NCBI GenBank assembly: GCA_944390265.1
Contig: CALXPK010000031.1
Coordinates: 1 to 55,086, forward strand
Reading direction: 5' to 3'
DNA length: 55,086 nucleotides
Source of the DNA: an uncultured Alphaproteobacteria bacterium
Lineage (GTDB): Bacteria > Pseudomonadota > Alphaproteobacteria > RF32 > CAG-239
Part shown: piece after piece, positions 8,217 through 15,819 of the stretch
How positions within the stretch are numbered: position 1 is the first letter of the stretch
Layout: each line of letters starts with the position of its first letter
Program-made: the position numbers and the translations under genes
Notes under the pieces: model-generated
Databases searched by the model: none
What the model was told of the DNA's origin: nothing
Seen by the model: only the letters and a program-made list of their open reading frames with translations

Positions 8217-8684
8217 CTAATTTTTGCCGTGAACAGATTGCTTTTTAGCCTGATAAAGCAAAGCAAAATCAATCGGGTTCAGCATAAACGGCGGCAAACC
8301 GGCTTCGGTCAAAGAAGTGGTAATCACCTGACGCGCAAACGGGAACAATAATCTCGGAATCTCAACCATCAAAACCGGCTCCACATGCTCTTGCGGCACA
8401 TTGAGTTGAACCACGGCCGAATAGGTCAATTCAATAATAAAAAACTTTTTATCTTTGGTATCGCCGTTAATGGTGAAAGACAAATCCACGTTATGATAAT
8501 TTTCTTCCAAAGCGCGGGTATTAACTTCCACATCCACATGCACATCGGGATTTTTCTTAATTTCCTTAAAAATCTCGGGAGCATAAGGAATTTCCAAAGA
8601 AAAATCTTTAATATATTGGCTATTCACAACAATCGCCGGCTGGTGTTGCTTATTGTCATTTTGCGGCTGATTATCTTGCGGCAT
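8217..8684 (-). CDS. secB: Protein-export chaperone SecB
   Basis: A tetrameric chaperone that keeps preproteins unfolded and hands them to SecA. The 155-residue product has the SecB core: IVVNSQYIKDFSLEIPYAPEIF, the DVHVDVEVNTRAL strand, and the C-terminal FPFARQVITTSLTEAGLPPFMLNPIDF block. I start it at 8684 because GAGGAG lies just upstream; a longer frame to 8753 adds an unlikely hydrophobic leader. It is divergent from the Tim44-like gene, and this secB/tim44 pairing is common in Alphaproteobacteria. Confidence 0.96.
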   Translation of the reverse strand: MPQDNQPQNDNKQHQPAIVVNSQYIKDFSLEIPYAPEIFKEIKKNPDVHVDVEVNTRALEENYHNVDLSFTINGDTKDKKFFIIELTYSAVVQLNVPQEHVEPVLMVEIPRLLFPFARQVITTSLTEAGLPPFMLNPIDFALLYQAKKQSVHGKN

Positions 8685-8787
8685 GATTTTCTCCTCAACA
8701 ACATTAAAACTGAAAATTATCATCAAAATACACTCAAAAAATGCGCAGGTCAATGACTTAGATATTTTTTAATAAAGATAATTTATA

Positions 8788-8816
8788 TTGCTAAGACAAG
8801 AAAAAATGCCTATATT
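8788..8816 (+). promoter_or_regulatory. Likely promoter of the Tim44-mltA-smr operon
   Basis: TTGCTA (8788-8793) and TATATT (8811-8816) are spaced by exactly 17 bases, 39 bases upstream of the Tim44-like gene. The following four genes are tightly packed, so this could drive all of them. Confidence 0.55.
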
Positions 8817-8854
8817 AAGTTAAGATAGATTTTTAAGAGGAAATATAAGGAAAA

Positions 8855-9499
8855 ATGGGACAATATTTAGACATCATCATTCTTTTGCTGGTTGTTTTGT
8901 TCATCTTGCAGCGGCTGTTTGCCGTTTTGGGCACGCGTCCGCAAGGAGAAAAATTATCTGATGAAAGCGCCGCCAAAATCTTTGACATCATCATGAAAGA
9001 GGCGGAAAAGCACAAAAAACAAGAAGAAAACAAAGAAGATATCAAAGATGTCAACTTAACCGAAACACAAAAGACCTTGGCTCAGATTCCCAATTTTGAA
9101 GAAACCAACTTTTTAACCGGTGCCAAACGTGCTTTTGAAATTGTCTTAACCGCCTTCAGCAAAGCCGATTTGGAAACTTTGGAAATGCTTGTCAGCAAAA
9201 GCATTTATAACAAGTTCAAAGACATTATTGAAAAAAGAAAAGCCGAAGGCATCACCGCCGAGCTGGACTTTATCGGTTTTGACAAAGCCGAGATTGTCGG
9301 TGCCAAAATCAGCAAAAACAACATTGCCAAAATCACGGTTGAGTTTGTTTCCGAACAAGTTAACCTTTTGAAAGATAAGGATGGCAACATCATCGAGGGA
9401 GATGAACAATACATTCAAACCATCACCGATAGATGGACATTTGAAAAGTCCGTCACCTCAACAAACCCCAACTGGATTCTCGTATCAACCAAGAAATAA
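8855..9499 (+). CDS. Tim44-like domain protein (TimA type)
   Basis: A 214-residue protein with one N-terminal membrane anchor (about residues 4-22, DIIILLLVVLFILQ), a charged linker, and a C-terminal Tim44-like domain (about 70-212, from FLTGAKRAFEIVLTAF to the closing WILVST). Mitochondrial Tim44 docks the import motor to the inner membrane; the bacterial relatives are membrane-bound and their role is less clear. Position beside secB fits a link to protein traffic, but that is inference. AAGGAAAA precedes the ATG. mltA starts three bases after the stop. Confidence 0.85.
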   Translation: MGQYLDIIILLLVVLFILQRLFAVLGTRPQGEKLSDESAAKIFDIIMKEAEKHKKQEENKEDIKDVNLTETQKTLAQIPNFEETNFLTGAKRAFEIVLTAFSKADLETLEMLVSKSIYNKFKDIIEKRKAEGITAELDFIGFDKAEIVGAKISKNNIAKITVEFVSEQVNLLKDKDGNIIEGDEQYIQTITDRWTFEKSVTSTNPNWILVSTKK

Positions 9500-9502
9500 G
9501 AC

Positions 9503-10660
9503 ATGAAAAAACTTGCCTTTATATTTGCCTTGTGCCTGTTTTCAAGCTCCTGCGGAGAAGAGAGCTCAACTCCGCCTGACATCCAAGATTTGAGTTTGAA
9601 AAAAAGCAGCTTTTCCGAACTTTTGGGTTGGCAGCAAGATGATGTTAAAGAGGCCGTCAAAGCCTTTAAAAAGTCTTGTCAAAAAATCAAAGACAATAAA
9701 AATGAATATATTGACAATTTGTCTGCCATCCAAATTTCCACCAAAGACTATCAAAAACTCTGCCGCAATTTGAACAATGTTCGCCCCGCCAAATATAAAG
9801 AATTTTTGGAACAAAATTTCACACCCTATTTGGTCGAATATCAAGGCTCCCCCGAGGGAAAATTCACCTCTTATTATGAAACCGAAATTTTTGCCTCTTA
9901 CCACAAATCAGATAAATACAAATATCCGGTTTACGGCCGCCCGTTTGATATGATAGAGCTCAATTTGCAAGACTTTGACAAGTCTTTGCCCAACAAAAGA
10001 TTGGTTGGCCGCGTCAAAGGCAACACCTTTATTCCTTATTACACCCGTGCCGAAATTCATGACAAAGGCTTAAACGCGCCGATAATCTTGTGGGGTGATA
10101 ATGAGGTGGATATTTATGTGATGCAGATTCAAGGTTCCGCGGTGGCCAAAATGGATGACGGTTCTTTCATCCGCATTGGCTATGCCGACAACAACGGCCG
10201 CGAGTTTAAGGGCATCGGCAGTATTTTGCTTGAAGAAAAGCTCATCAAACCGGGGCAAGCCTCCATGGGCAAAATCAAAAAATGGCTCAAAGAAAATCCG
10301 GACAAAGCTCTTGAACCGATGAACCAAAACAAGCGCTATGTTTTTCACCGTTTGGTCAATGCCGATGGTCCGATTGGCGCGCAAGGTGTTTCTTTAACCG
10401 CAGGCCGCAGTCTGGCCGTAGACCGTAAATTCATCCCTCTGGGAGCCTTACTCTGGCTGGAAACCACCGGTCCTGACAAAGAAAACATCCGCAAGCTGGT
10501 TGTGGCTCAAGATGTCGGCGGAGCCATTAAAGGCGCTGTCCGAGGCGACTATTTCTGGGGTTCCGGCGGGGATGACATTTTGGAAAAAGCCGGCCGCATG
10601 CACGCCAAAGGCCAATATTACATTCTCTTACCCAAGACAACCGAGGTCAAAATAAAATGA
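9503..10660 (+). CDS. mltA: Membrane-bound lytic murein transglycosylase A
   Basis: Cleaves peptidoglycan glycan strands to anhydro-muropeptides. The 385-residue protein starts with a short hydrophobic leader ending in SSSCG (Cys17), compatible with a lipoprotein although the lipobox is not ideal. The MltA domain spans about 100-290 (FTPYLVEYQGSPEGKFTSYY, later IQGSAVAKM), and the 3D domain has AQDVGGAIKG with Asp337 and RGDYFWG with Asp349, the expected catalytic region. Released products could be imported by the AmpG-like permease at 3326. Its stop codon overlaps the next start in ATGA. Confidence 0.95.
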   Translation: MKKLAFIFALCLFSSSCGEESSTPPDIQDLSLKKSSFSELLGWQQDDVKEAVKAFKKSCQKIKDNKNEYIDNLSAIQISTKDYQKLCRNLNNVRPAKYKEFLEQNFTPYLVEYQGSPEGKFTSYYETEIFASYHKSDKYKYPVYGRPFDMIELNLQDFDKSLPNKRLVGRVKGNTFIPYYTRAEIHDKGLNAPIILWGDNEVDIYVMQIQGSAVAKMDDGSFIRIGYADNNGREFKGIGSILLEEKLIKPGQASMGKIKKWLKENPDKALEPMNQNKRYVFHRLVNADGPIGAQGVSLTAGRSLAVDRKFIPLGALLWLETTGPDKENIRKLVVAQDVGGAIKGAVRGDYFWGSGGDDILEKAGRMHAKGQYYILLPKTTEVKIK

Positions 10661-11151
10661 TGAACAAAGCAGACAAAATGGTTTTCAAAGCCCTCAAAAC
10701 CGCGGTAGAAAAAGACCAACTCCGTTTGTATATGGACTATGGCAAAGTCAACCGCCCCGGCTCCCCGATATACAATCCGTGGGAATGTTTGCTCCCGATT
10801 TTGATTCCGGTTCTCATCGGTTTGGTATTGATAATTGTGGTCGGGGTCATTTTTGGCTTATTATTCATTGTGGCCATGATTATGGTTTACAGCACATATT
10901 TCAAGAAAAAGCTCTATCATAAGGTCATAGAGAGAGCCAAAGCCTATCTGATTTCATCTTATGAAAACTGCGAAAACTTGTGGAAATTCGGCGGCATAGT
11001 TTTGGTCAATGCCGAAAACAAAAAGCTGGGTTGCGTGGCCCCCGAAGGCGATTGGAAAGAATTTGTCATTTTGAATTTTTCCGATTATATGTTGGATAAA
11101 AAACCTGAAGAACCCAAAAAAGATGAAGAAAAACCAACCGAAAATAAGTGA
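10657..11151 (+). CDS. Hypothetical membrane protein
   Basis: I do not recognise this 164-residue protein. It has an N-terminal soluble stretch, one long or two short membrane segments at about 45-82 (rich in Ile, Leu and Val), a soluble region at about 85-150, and a Lys/Glu/Pro-rich tail. The start overlaps the mltA stop, and its 3' end overlaps smr by 29 bases, so it is a true member of the Tim44-mltA-smr operon. A second ATG directly after the first (10660) could be used instead. No function is assigned. Confidence 0.7.
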   Translation: MMNKADKMVFKALKTAVEKDQLRLYMDYGKVNRPGSPIYNPWECLLPILIPVLIGLVLIIVVGVIFGLLFIVAMIMVYSTYFKKKLYHKVIERAKAYLISSYENCENLWKFGGIVLVNAENKKLGCVAPEGDWKEFVILNFSDYMLDKKPEEPKKDEEKPTENK

Positions 11152-11665
11152 AGAAGATTTAAGCCTTTGGATAGAGACCACCAAAGACATTCAGGCCATT
11201 CCGCAAGCAGAAGAAATTGAGCGCCCGACAAAAGAATTGCCGCCGATAAGAAACAGCATCGACAACACAAGTGTATATCACGGCAACCCGCTCCAAGATT
11301 TGGCCATTGGCCAAGTGGCAGATATTGATAGAAACACGGCTACCAAATTCAAACGCGGCGAATTCAAAATTGAAAGAAGATTAGATTTGCACGGCTATAC
11401 CGAAGATGAAGCCTGGGAAGCCGTGATAAATTTTGTGAAAAATGCTTATCTTGACAGCTTGCGCTGTGTGTTGATTGTCACCGGCAAGGGCAAGCCTCAT
11501 CCGGAAGATGAAGAGATAATGCCTCGCCGCGGCATATTGAAAGAAAAAGTGCCGCAATGGCTCAATTCAAGAGAATTAAGGCCCTTAATTTTGAGTATCA
11601 GCTATTCTCAAATCAAAGACGGCGGTGAAGGCGCCTTGTACGTCTTGCTCCGAAGAAAAAGATAA
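11123..11665 (+). CDS. Smr/MutS2-type domain protein
   Basis: A 180-residue protein whose C-terminal half is a Smr domain: LDLHGYT near 87-93, the VTGKGKPHP loop near 115-123 and the closing YSQIKDGGEGALYVLLRR. Smr domains are nucleic-acid nicking or ribosome-linked endonuclease folds. The N-terminal opening (KISEEDLSLWIETTKDI) is the usual start of short alphaproteobacterial Smr proteins, and their role is not settled. The 29-base overlap with the previous gene implies coupled translation. No clear terminator follows; two palindromes lie downstream. Confidence 0.88.
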   Translation: MKKNQPKISEEDLSLWIETTKDIQAIPQAEEIERPTKELPPIRNSIDNTSVYHGNPLQDLAIGQVADIDRNTATKFKRGEFKIERRLDLHGYTEDEAWEAVINFVKNAYLDSLRCVLIVTGKGKPHPEDEEIMPRRGILKEKVPQWLNSRELRPLILSISYSQIKDGGEGALYVLLRRKR

Positions 11666-11750
11666 AACGACCCACACAAGGCACTTTAGCCAGCCCCAGA
11701 ACAAGGAGAGCGAAGATATACGCGCGGCACGGAGACAAAACTTTTGCCGT

Positions 11751-11791
11751 CAAACACGCCGTGTTTGCGTGGTCAAGCTGACGTCAGCTTG
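11751..11791. repeat. Two adjacent palindromes after the flagellin gene
   Basis: CAAACACGCCGTGTTTG (11751-11767) is a 17-base palindrome about one odd base, and CAAGCTGACGTCAGCTTG (11774-11791) is a perfect 18-base palindrome. They lie 16 to 56 bases past the flagellin stop codon (minus strand) and could act as its 3' structure, though no T run follows. The surrounding 90 bases resemble 32901-32993 after recR, at roughly 60 percent by eye, including a CAAAC...GTTTG stem in both. Confidence 0.6.
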
Positions 11792-11806
11792 GTAGGCTCC
11801 AGCCAT

Positions 11807-13645
11807 TTAGAATAAACGGAGGACGGCCTGTGCAGATTGTGAGGCTAAAGACAATGAGTTTATGGCCAGTTGCTGGCGGGTCTGGAGCGAGAGCATATTG
11901 GCCGATTCCTCGTTCATATCGGCCAGGGTGAGTTTATCGGCACCTTCTTCCAAAACATTAATCAGGTTTTCGGTGAACTCATCACGGGTGGTGATAATGG
12001 AATAATAGTTGCCGAGTTGGGTGGAAGCCGAGCGGAGCTTGTCTTGTGCGTTCAGCACCTGGTCAAGAGAAGTTTGCACCGCTTTGGATGAAGTCCAGTC
12101 CGCCGCGAGCAGGCCGATGCTTTCTGAAGTAACATCCACACCTTTGACCAATAAGTTAGCAGATTTATCCTCATTGAAATTAACTTTGAGATTATCTTCT
12201 TTTAAGAGATTGATACCTTTATAAATGCTATCGTTAATCAGCATATCATATTGCGACAAAGCCTCATTAAATTGCTTTTGATAGGCTTGGCGAGCAGCTT
12301 GTTCTTCCTCTGTACCATACTTTATTTTCGCCTCTTGCTCGGTAATGATATCCTTTGCCGTCTTCCAAGCAGAAGTTTGCGCCACTTTCAGTTTTGTTTC
12401 AACATTATCTGCCGTTATAGTGTTTGACGTCGAAGTTGAAGTATTTTCATCTCTATAATCTTTTTTCACTTCATACCACTTGGCTTGCCCATCTTTTTCA
12501 AATGCAATTTTAGCCCCTTGAGCAATTTCAAGAATATTAGCACCATTTCCTTGATGAAATAAATTATCAATAGAATTACCCATAGTTTCAAAATTTATTT
12601 GAGCTGAAGATAGTATGTTTACTTTATTATTACTTCTATCACTAGTTAACAAAATTCCTCTACTGTTATTTCCTATTGTTTTGATATTTAAATTTCCATC
12701 AATATTCATTGATGATTGATTATAAGCACATATACCATGTCCTGTCGTTAATATATTTATTAAGGAATCCTTTTTTATATTTATAATAGCTTCATTTACT
12801 CCCCAAAATCCATGTCCTAGCTGTCCAAACACTTCAATTTGAAGTTTTCCATCTATATTAACTGTTGCGCCATCCCAAGCAGAAATAGCTGCTCTTCCCT
12901 GGTTCATTGTATTTTCATCAGAAAATTTTGCCGAAATATATAAATTTTGTATTTCAGTAATCGTATCTTTACCATGTACTTCAATAACTAATGTACTTTC
13001 AGTTGTTATATTATTATCATAATTCAAACTCAAGTCACTGACCAAGCAGCCGGTCTTACGAATATCTATTAAAGAATGCCAAGCAACGCTATCAGTGGCG
13101 GAGATAGAAGAAAAACCTTCACCGTCGGCAAAGTTGCCAAAGTAGTTGACACCGACGAGCTTTTGGTTTTCTCGTAAGAAAATGCCATTAGACGTAGAGA
13201 TATCCCCGAGGTCGATTTGGCCATCAACGCAAATCGTTTCTTTGCCGGAAGTGACCGCCGCGCGGAGCTCATCAGCGGTGGAAACAACCGCACCATTCTC
13301 CCCGACCAGCTTTTCAAAATAGCTTTTTTCCGGCACTACGCTACCGCTACTCACCTGTTCGGCAATCGCTTTCATCTGTTTAATCAGCTCTTCGACAGTT
13401 TCTATACCCTCGGTTGCGGCCTTGATGGTCTGTATGCCTTGGCTCATCGCGTCAAGCAAAGCGCTCAAGTCATCGGCACGATTGGTCAGCGAGCTTGCGG
13501 TATAATACGAGCTCGGATTATCAATCGCCGAGTTGACTTTTAAGCCGGTGGAAAGCCTCAGTTGGGTTTGGTCTTGCAGTTTGGAAATTTGTTGCAAACT
13601 CAGCAAATTGCTCCGCATTGAGGCGGTCAATGAAATGTCACTCAT
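11807..13645 (-). CDS. Flagellin with beta-helix-like central insert
   Basis: The filament subunit of the flagellum, 612 residues. The N-terminal D0/D1 part (about 1-104) has LRLSTGLKVNSAIDNPSSYY, and the C-terminal part (about 405-612) ends in TRQQLAINSLSLASQSAQAV, both typical flagellin. The centre (about 105-400) instead shows repeated short strands of some 22-24 residues with turns such as GHGFWGVNEA, GHGICAYNQS and NNSRGILL, as in parallel beta-helix surface domains. DNA for this part (about 12440-13050) is clearly more AT-rich than its flanks. GCGAGGTG precedes the ATG. The start and leader are duplicated at 1-290. Confidence 0.93.
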   Translation of the reverse strand: MSDISLTASMRSNLLSLQQISKLQDQTQLRLSTGLKVNSAIDNPSSYYTASSLTNRADDLSALLDAMSQGIQTIKAATEGIETVEELIKQMKAIAEQVSSGSVVPEKSYFEKLVGENGAVVSTADELRAAVTSGKETICVDGQIDLGDISTSNGIFLRENQKLVGVNYFGNFADGEGFSSISATDSVAWHSLIDIRKTGCLVSDLSLNYDNNITTESTLVIEVHGKDTITEIQNLYISAKFSDENTMNQGRAAISAWDGATVNIDGKLQIEVFGQLGHGFWGVNEAIINIKKDSLINILTTGHGICAYNQSSMNIDGNLNIKTIGNNSRGILLTSDRSNNKVNILSSAQINFETMGNSIDNLFHQGNGANILEIAQGAKIAFEKDGQAKWYEVKKDYRDENTSTSTSNTITADNVETKLKVAQTSAWKTAKDIITEQEAKIKYGTEEEQAARQAYQKQFNEALSQYDMLINDSIYKGINLLKEDNLKVNFNEDKSANLLVKGVDVTSESIGLLAADWTSSKAVQTSLDQVLNAQDKLRSASTQLGNYYSIITTRDEFTENLINVLEEGADKLTLADMNEESANMLSLQTRQQLAINSLSLASQSAQAVLRLF

Positions 13646-13842
13646 TTTGCACCTCGCACGGGTTTAGCATATTGAATTTGCGTGAAAAATTAAAGGACAA
13701 AACATAATAATTGTAGGATACAACTTGATAATAAGATTTAGATACAACAAAACCTTTCACCACAGGGGTAAAAAGTGCAGAAATCGTCAGAAATTGTCTT
13801 CTTGGTTTCAACATTCTTGTTGTATCCTAAAAAATTTTTAGT
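13646..13842 (-). promoter_or_regulatory. Flagellin leader, copy 2, with four spaced repeats
   Basis: On the plus strand the repeats are GGACAAAAC (13695-13703), GGATACAAC (13716-13724), AGATACAAC (13740-13748) and the inverted arm GTTGTATCC (13819-13827). The first three keep the 21- and 24-base spacing of copy 1. The arm at 13819 can pair with the one at 13740 (11 bp) or 13716 in the transcript. A small hairpin between the arms (13756-13779) matches the position of the copy-1 hairpin with different bases. A 16-base perfect palindrome, TTTTTAGTACTAAAAA, stands at 13835-13850, where the terminator T run meets the leader. The promoter itself is not identified. Confidence 0.6.
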
Positions 13843-13878
13843 ACTAAAAACCGTGCGGCTGATCATTCCGCACGGTTT
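13843..13878 (-). terminator. Rho-independent terminator after dnaQ
   Basis: AAACCGTGCGG (13848-13858) and CCGCACGGTTT (13868-13878) form an 11-bp stem followed on the minus strand by TTTTT. It ends the coaE-dnaQ transcript and separates it from the flagellin leader. Confidence 0.8.
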
Positions 13879-13919
13879 AAAATATAGCAAATGCAAGTAA
13901 AAATTTGGTTAATATCAAA

Positions 13920-14639
13920 CTAAACGTTTTTCTCGCCGCTTTCCGGCTCAGCCAACCAAATGGCACCTTTAATTTTGTTTTGCAAAAACTCGTTATGCAG
14001 TTTTATTTCTTCTTCACTCAAAGGAAAATGGCGCGCTTCTCTGACAATTCCTTCTGAGCCAAATTGAACAACCGAGGCTAGGTTTGATGCTTTTTTCTTT
14101 TCATCAAACATCATCGCCGGCTCTTGTCCGCCGATGAGTTGCAGATAAACTTCGGCCAACAACTCAGCATCAAGCAAAGCGCCGTGTTTGGTACGGTTTG
14201 AGTTATCAATATTAAAGCGTTTGCAGAGGGCATCCAAATTGACGCGTGAGCCTGGAAACATATTGCGGGCAATTTCCAGCGTGTCAATCACTCTGTCCCA
14301 AGAAAACTCGGGCTTATTTAAGGCTTTTTGTTCAAAGTTGCAGAAGGTGATATCAAACTTGGCATTATGCGCCACCAAAATGCCGTCATCCCCGACAAAA
14401 TTGAGCCAATCATCCACAATTTGATCAAAGGTTGGAAAATCTTTCAAAAAATCATAAGACAAGCCATGGACTTTGAAGGCATCTTCCGGCACTTCGCGCT
14501 GCGGGTTAATATATTGATGATAAGTTTTTCCGGTCGGCATGTGGTTGACGAGTTCAACCGCGCCGATCTCGACCAATCTATCCCCCTTATCGGCATCAAA
14601 ACCGGTTGTTTCCGTATCAAAAACAATTTCTCTTACCAT
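13920..14639 (-). CDS. dnaQ: DNA polymerase III epsilon subunit (proofreading)
   Basis: The 3'-5' exonuclease of the replicative polymerase. The 239-residue protein has ExoI FDTETTG at 7-13, ExoII LVAHNAKFD near 89-97 and ExoIII HGALLDAEL near 150-158, with the acidic and His residues present. The C-terminal tail would bind the alpha subunit. It lies 6 bases after coaE, whose last codons supply the GGATAAAT ribosome-binding site. Both point away from the putative oriC. Confidence 0.95.
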   Translation of the reverse strand: MVREIVFDTETTGFDADKGDRLVEIGAVELVNHMPTGKTYHQYINPQREVPEDAFKVHGLSYDFLKDFPTFDQIVDDWLNFVGDDGILVAHNAKFDITFCNFEQKALNKPEFSWDRVIDTLEIARNMFPGSRVNLDALCKRFNIDNSNRTKHGALLDAELLAEVYLQLIGGQEPAMMFDEKKKASNLASVVQFGSEGIVREARHFPLSEEEIKLHNEFLQNKIKGAIWLAEPESGEKNV

Positions 14640-14645
14640 AAATAT

Positions 14646-15227
14646 TTATCCTTCCAACCCGTCCACAATTTCCAAAGCCGCCACTTTCAGCAAATTGAGC
14701 GGTACATCGGTTTCCACCACCCAATCGGCTTTGGCCACTTTTTCTTTTTGGCTCATTTGCTTTTCAATAATCTTGTCCACATGTTCGGCCGAAACCTTGT
14801 CACGCATCATCACTCGCTGTTTTTGTGTTTCTTCATCCACATTCACGGCAATGATAAAATCGCAATATTTATCCCAGCCCAACTCAAACAGCAAAGCCGC
14901 ATCCAAAAACAACAAATCATCGGTTTTGGCATTTTTCCGAATAACGGCTTTGAGCTGCTCTTTTAAGAAAGGATGTATCAAATTTTCCAATTTTTGCAAC
15001 TCTTTTGCATCATCAAAAACCAGCATTCGCAACTTTCTTTTATCAAAAACGCCGTTGGTTTGCTCCTCTGGAAAATTTTGCAAAATCACTTTAATAAATT
15101 CGGGCTTAAAATAGAGCCTTCTCACCCAAGCATCGGCATCAAAAACCGGATAGCCGAGTTTTTTGAAAACATTTGCCAAAGTGGTTTTTCCGCAACCGAT
15201 GGAACCGGTAATCCCCGCCAAAATCAT
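14646..15227 (-). CDS. coaE: Dephospho-CoA kinase
   Basis: Phosphorylates dephospho-CoA in the last step of coenzyme A synthesis. The 193-residue protein opens with the P-loop GITGSIGCGKTTLANVF (from about residue 5) and then VFDADAWVRRLY, which holds the Asp of the substrate site. The segment LIHPFLKEQL and the RQ/Q-rich lid region (about 130-160) follow the family pattern. It is the first gene left of the putative oriC and is probably cotranscribed with dnaQ. Confidence 0.95.
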   Translation of the reverse strand: MILAGITGSIGCGKTTLANVFKKLGYPVFDADAWVRRLYFKPEFIKVILQNFPEEQTNGVFDKRKLRMLVFDDAKELQKLENLIHPFLKEQLKAVIRKNAKTDDLLFLDAALLFELGWDKYCDFIIAVNVDEETQKQRVMMRDKVSAEHVDKIIEKQMSQKEKVAKADWVVETDVPLNLLKVAALEIVDGLEG

Positions 15228-15271
15228 GATAAAGACCTAACCTTTTGATATATAAAAACAAAACGAAGTTA

Positions 15272-15286
15272 TTAACAGAATGTTAA
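15272..15286. promoter_or_regulatory. CtrA-type box 1 in oriC
   Basis: TTAACAGAATGTTAA fits TTAA-N7-TTAA exactly and continues with C, giving the full TTAAC in both halves. In Caulobacter CtrA binds such sites in the origin to block replication. Next to the DnaA-type site at 15292. Confidence 0.6.
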
Positions 15287-15481
15287 CCTTTTGTGCATAA
15301 CTCACGCTTCTTAAAACCTTTATACAATTTAATCCGCACTTTGCAAAATCCAAACGCAGAGTTATATACAGGCCTTCAAAATCATCCACCCTTGTGGATA
15401 TTTAAAAAATCAAAAATTAATGTTTTGAATCCGTTAATAGTGTTTAGGCGGTTGAAAAAGAATCTAAAAAGTCAAAATTTG

Positions 15482-15496
15482 TTAACCCTTTGTTAA
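15482..15496. promoter_or_regulatory. CtrA-type box 2 in oriC
   Basis: TTAACCCTTTGTTAA, again followed by C, is an exact TTAA-N7-TTAA site 24 bases from the DnaA-like site at 15520. Confidence 0.6.
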
Positions 15497-15619
15497 CGAT
15501 TCGTTTTTCTCTCCCCAAATGTGGACAACTCTGTTTATGAAAACTTATCCACAAAACTCACAGGGATATACAAATAACTACTAAAATTTTTAAAATATAT
15601 TGATAGCCCTGCGGGGCTG

Positions 15620-15634
15620 TTAATAAAAAATTAA
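15620..15634. promoter_or_regulatory. CtrA-type box 3 in oriC
   Basis: TTAATAAAAAATTAA fits TTAA-N7-TTAA. Its composition is so AT-rich that chance is a real alternative. Confidence 0.4.
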
Positions 15635-15768
15635 CCTAAATCTTTAATATAATCTCGGCAGGTAAGACTATTTTCTCACATTCTTCCCCTTTGCCAAAAT
15701 CAATTGACAAAAAAGAAATAAAAGAATATATAAAAACTTACCTACCCAAACATATTTATTAAAAACAT

Positions 15769-15783
15769 TTAATAAAATCTTAA
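15769..15783. promoter_or_regulatory. CtrA-type box 4 near the rho start
   Basis: TTAATAAAATCTTAA fits the spacing, 37 bases before the rho ATG, where it could affect rho transcription or the origin. It lies in AT-rich sequence, so chance is possible. Confidence 0.35.
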
Positions 15784-15819
15784 ACTGCAGAAATTTATTC
15801 CCAAAAAAATAAGGTAAGC

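Larger units (their letters stand above)
13627..13915. repeat. Duplicated flagellin cassette end, copy 2 (pairs with 1-290)
   Basis: This copy joins the flagellin start (MSDISLT codons), the leader with four repeats, a terminator hairpin and the ATATAGCAAATGCAAGTAAA tail to the end of dnaQ. Copy 1 joins the same unit to a Nudix gene. The neighbours differ while the unit is kept, so duplication or transfer of a whole expression cassette is the simplest reading. Confidence 0.85.
15228..15819. other. oriC: Putative chromosomal replication origin (oriC)
   Basis: This 592-bp gap separates divergent coaE and rho, the usual origin neighbourhood in Alphaproteobacteria. DnaA-box candidates are TTATCCACA at 15545-15553 (perfect), the reverse-orientation TGTGCATAA at 15292-15300 (fits TTATNCACA), TGTGGATAT at 15393-15401 and TGTGGACAA at 15520-15528 (one mismatch each). 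Very AT-rich tracts (15580-15610, 15620-15660, 15715-15785) could unwind. TTAA-N7-TTAA words, the CtrA recognition pattern, lie at 15272, 15482, 15620 and 15769. Short open frames here look accidental. The promoters for coaE and rho must also lie in this gap. Confidence 0.8.
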
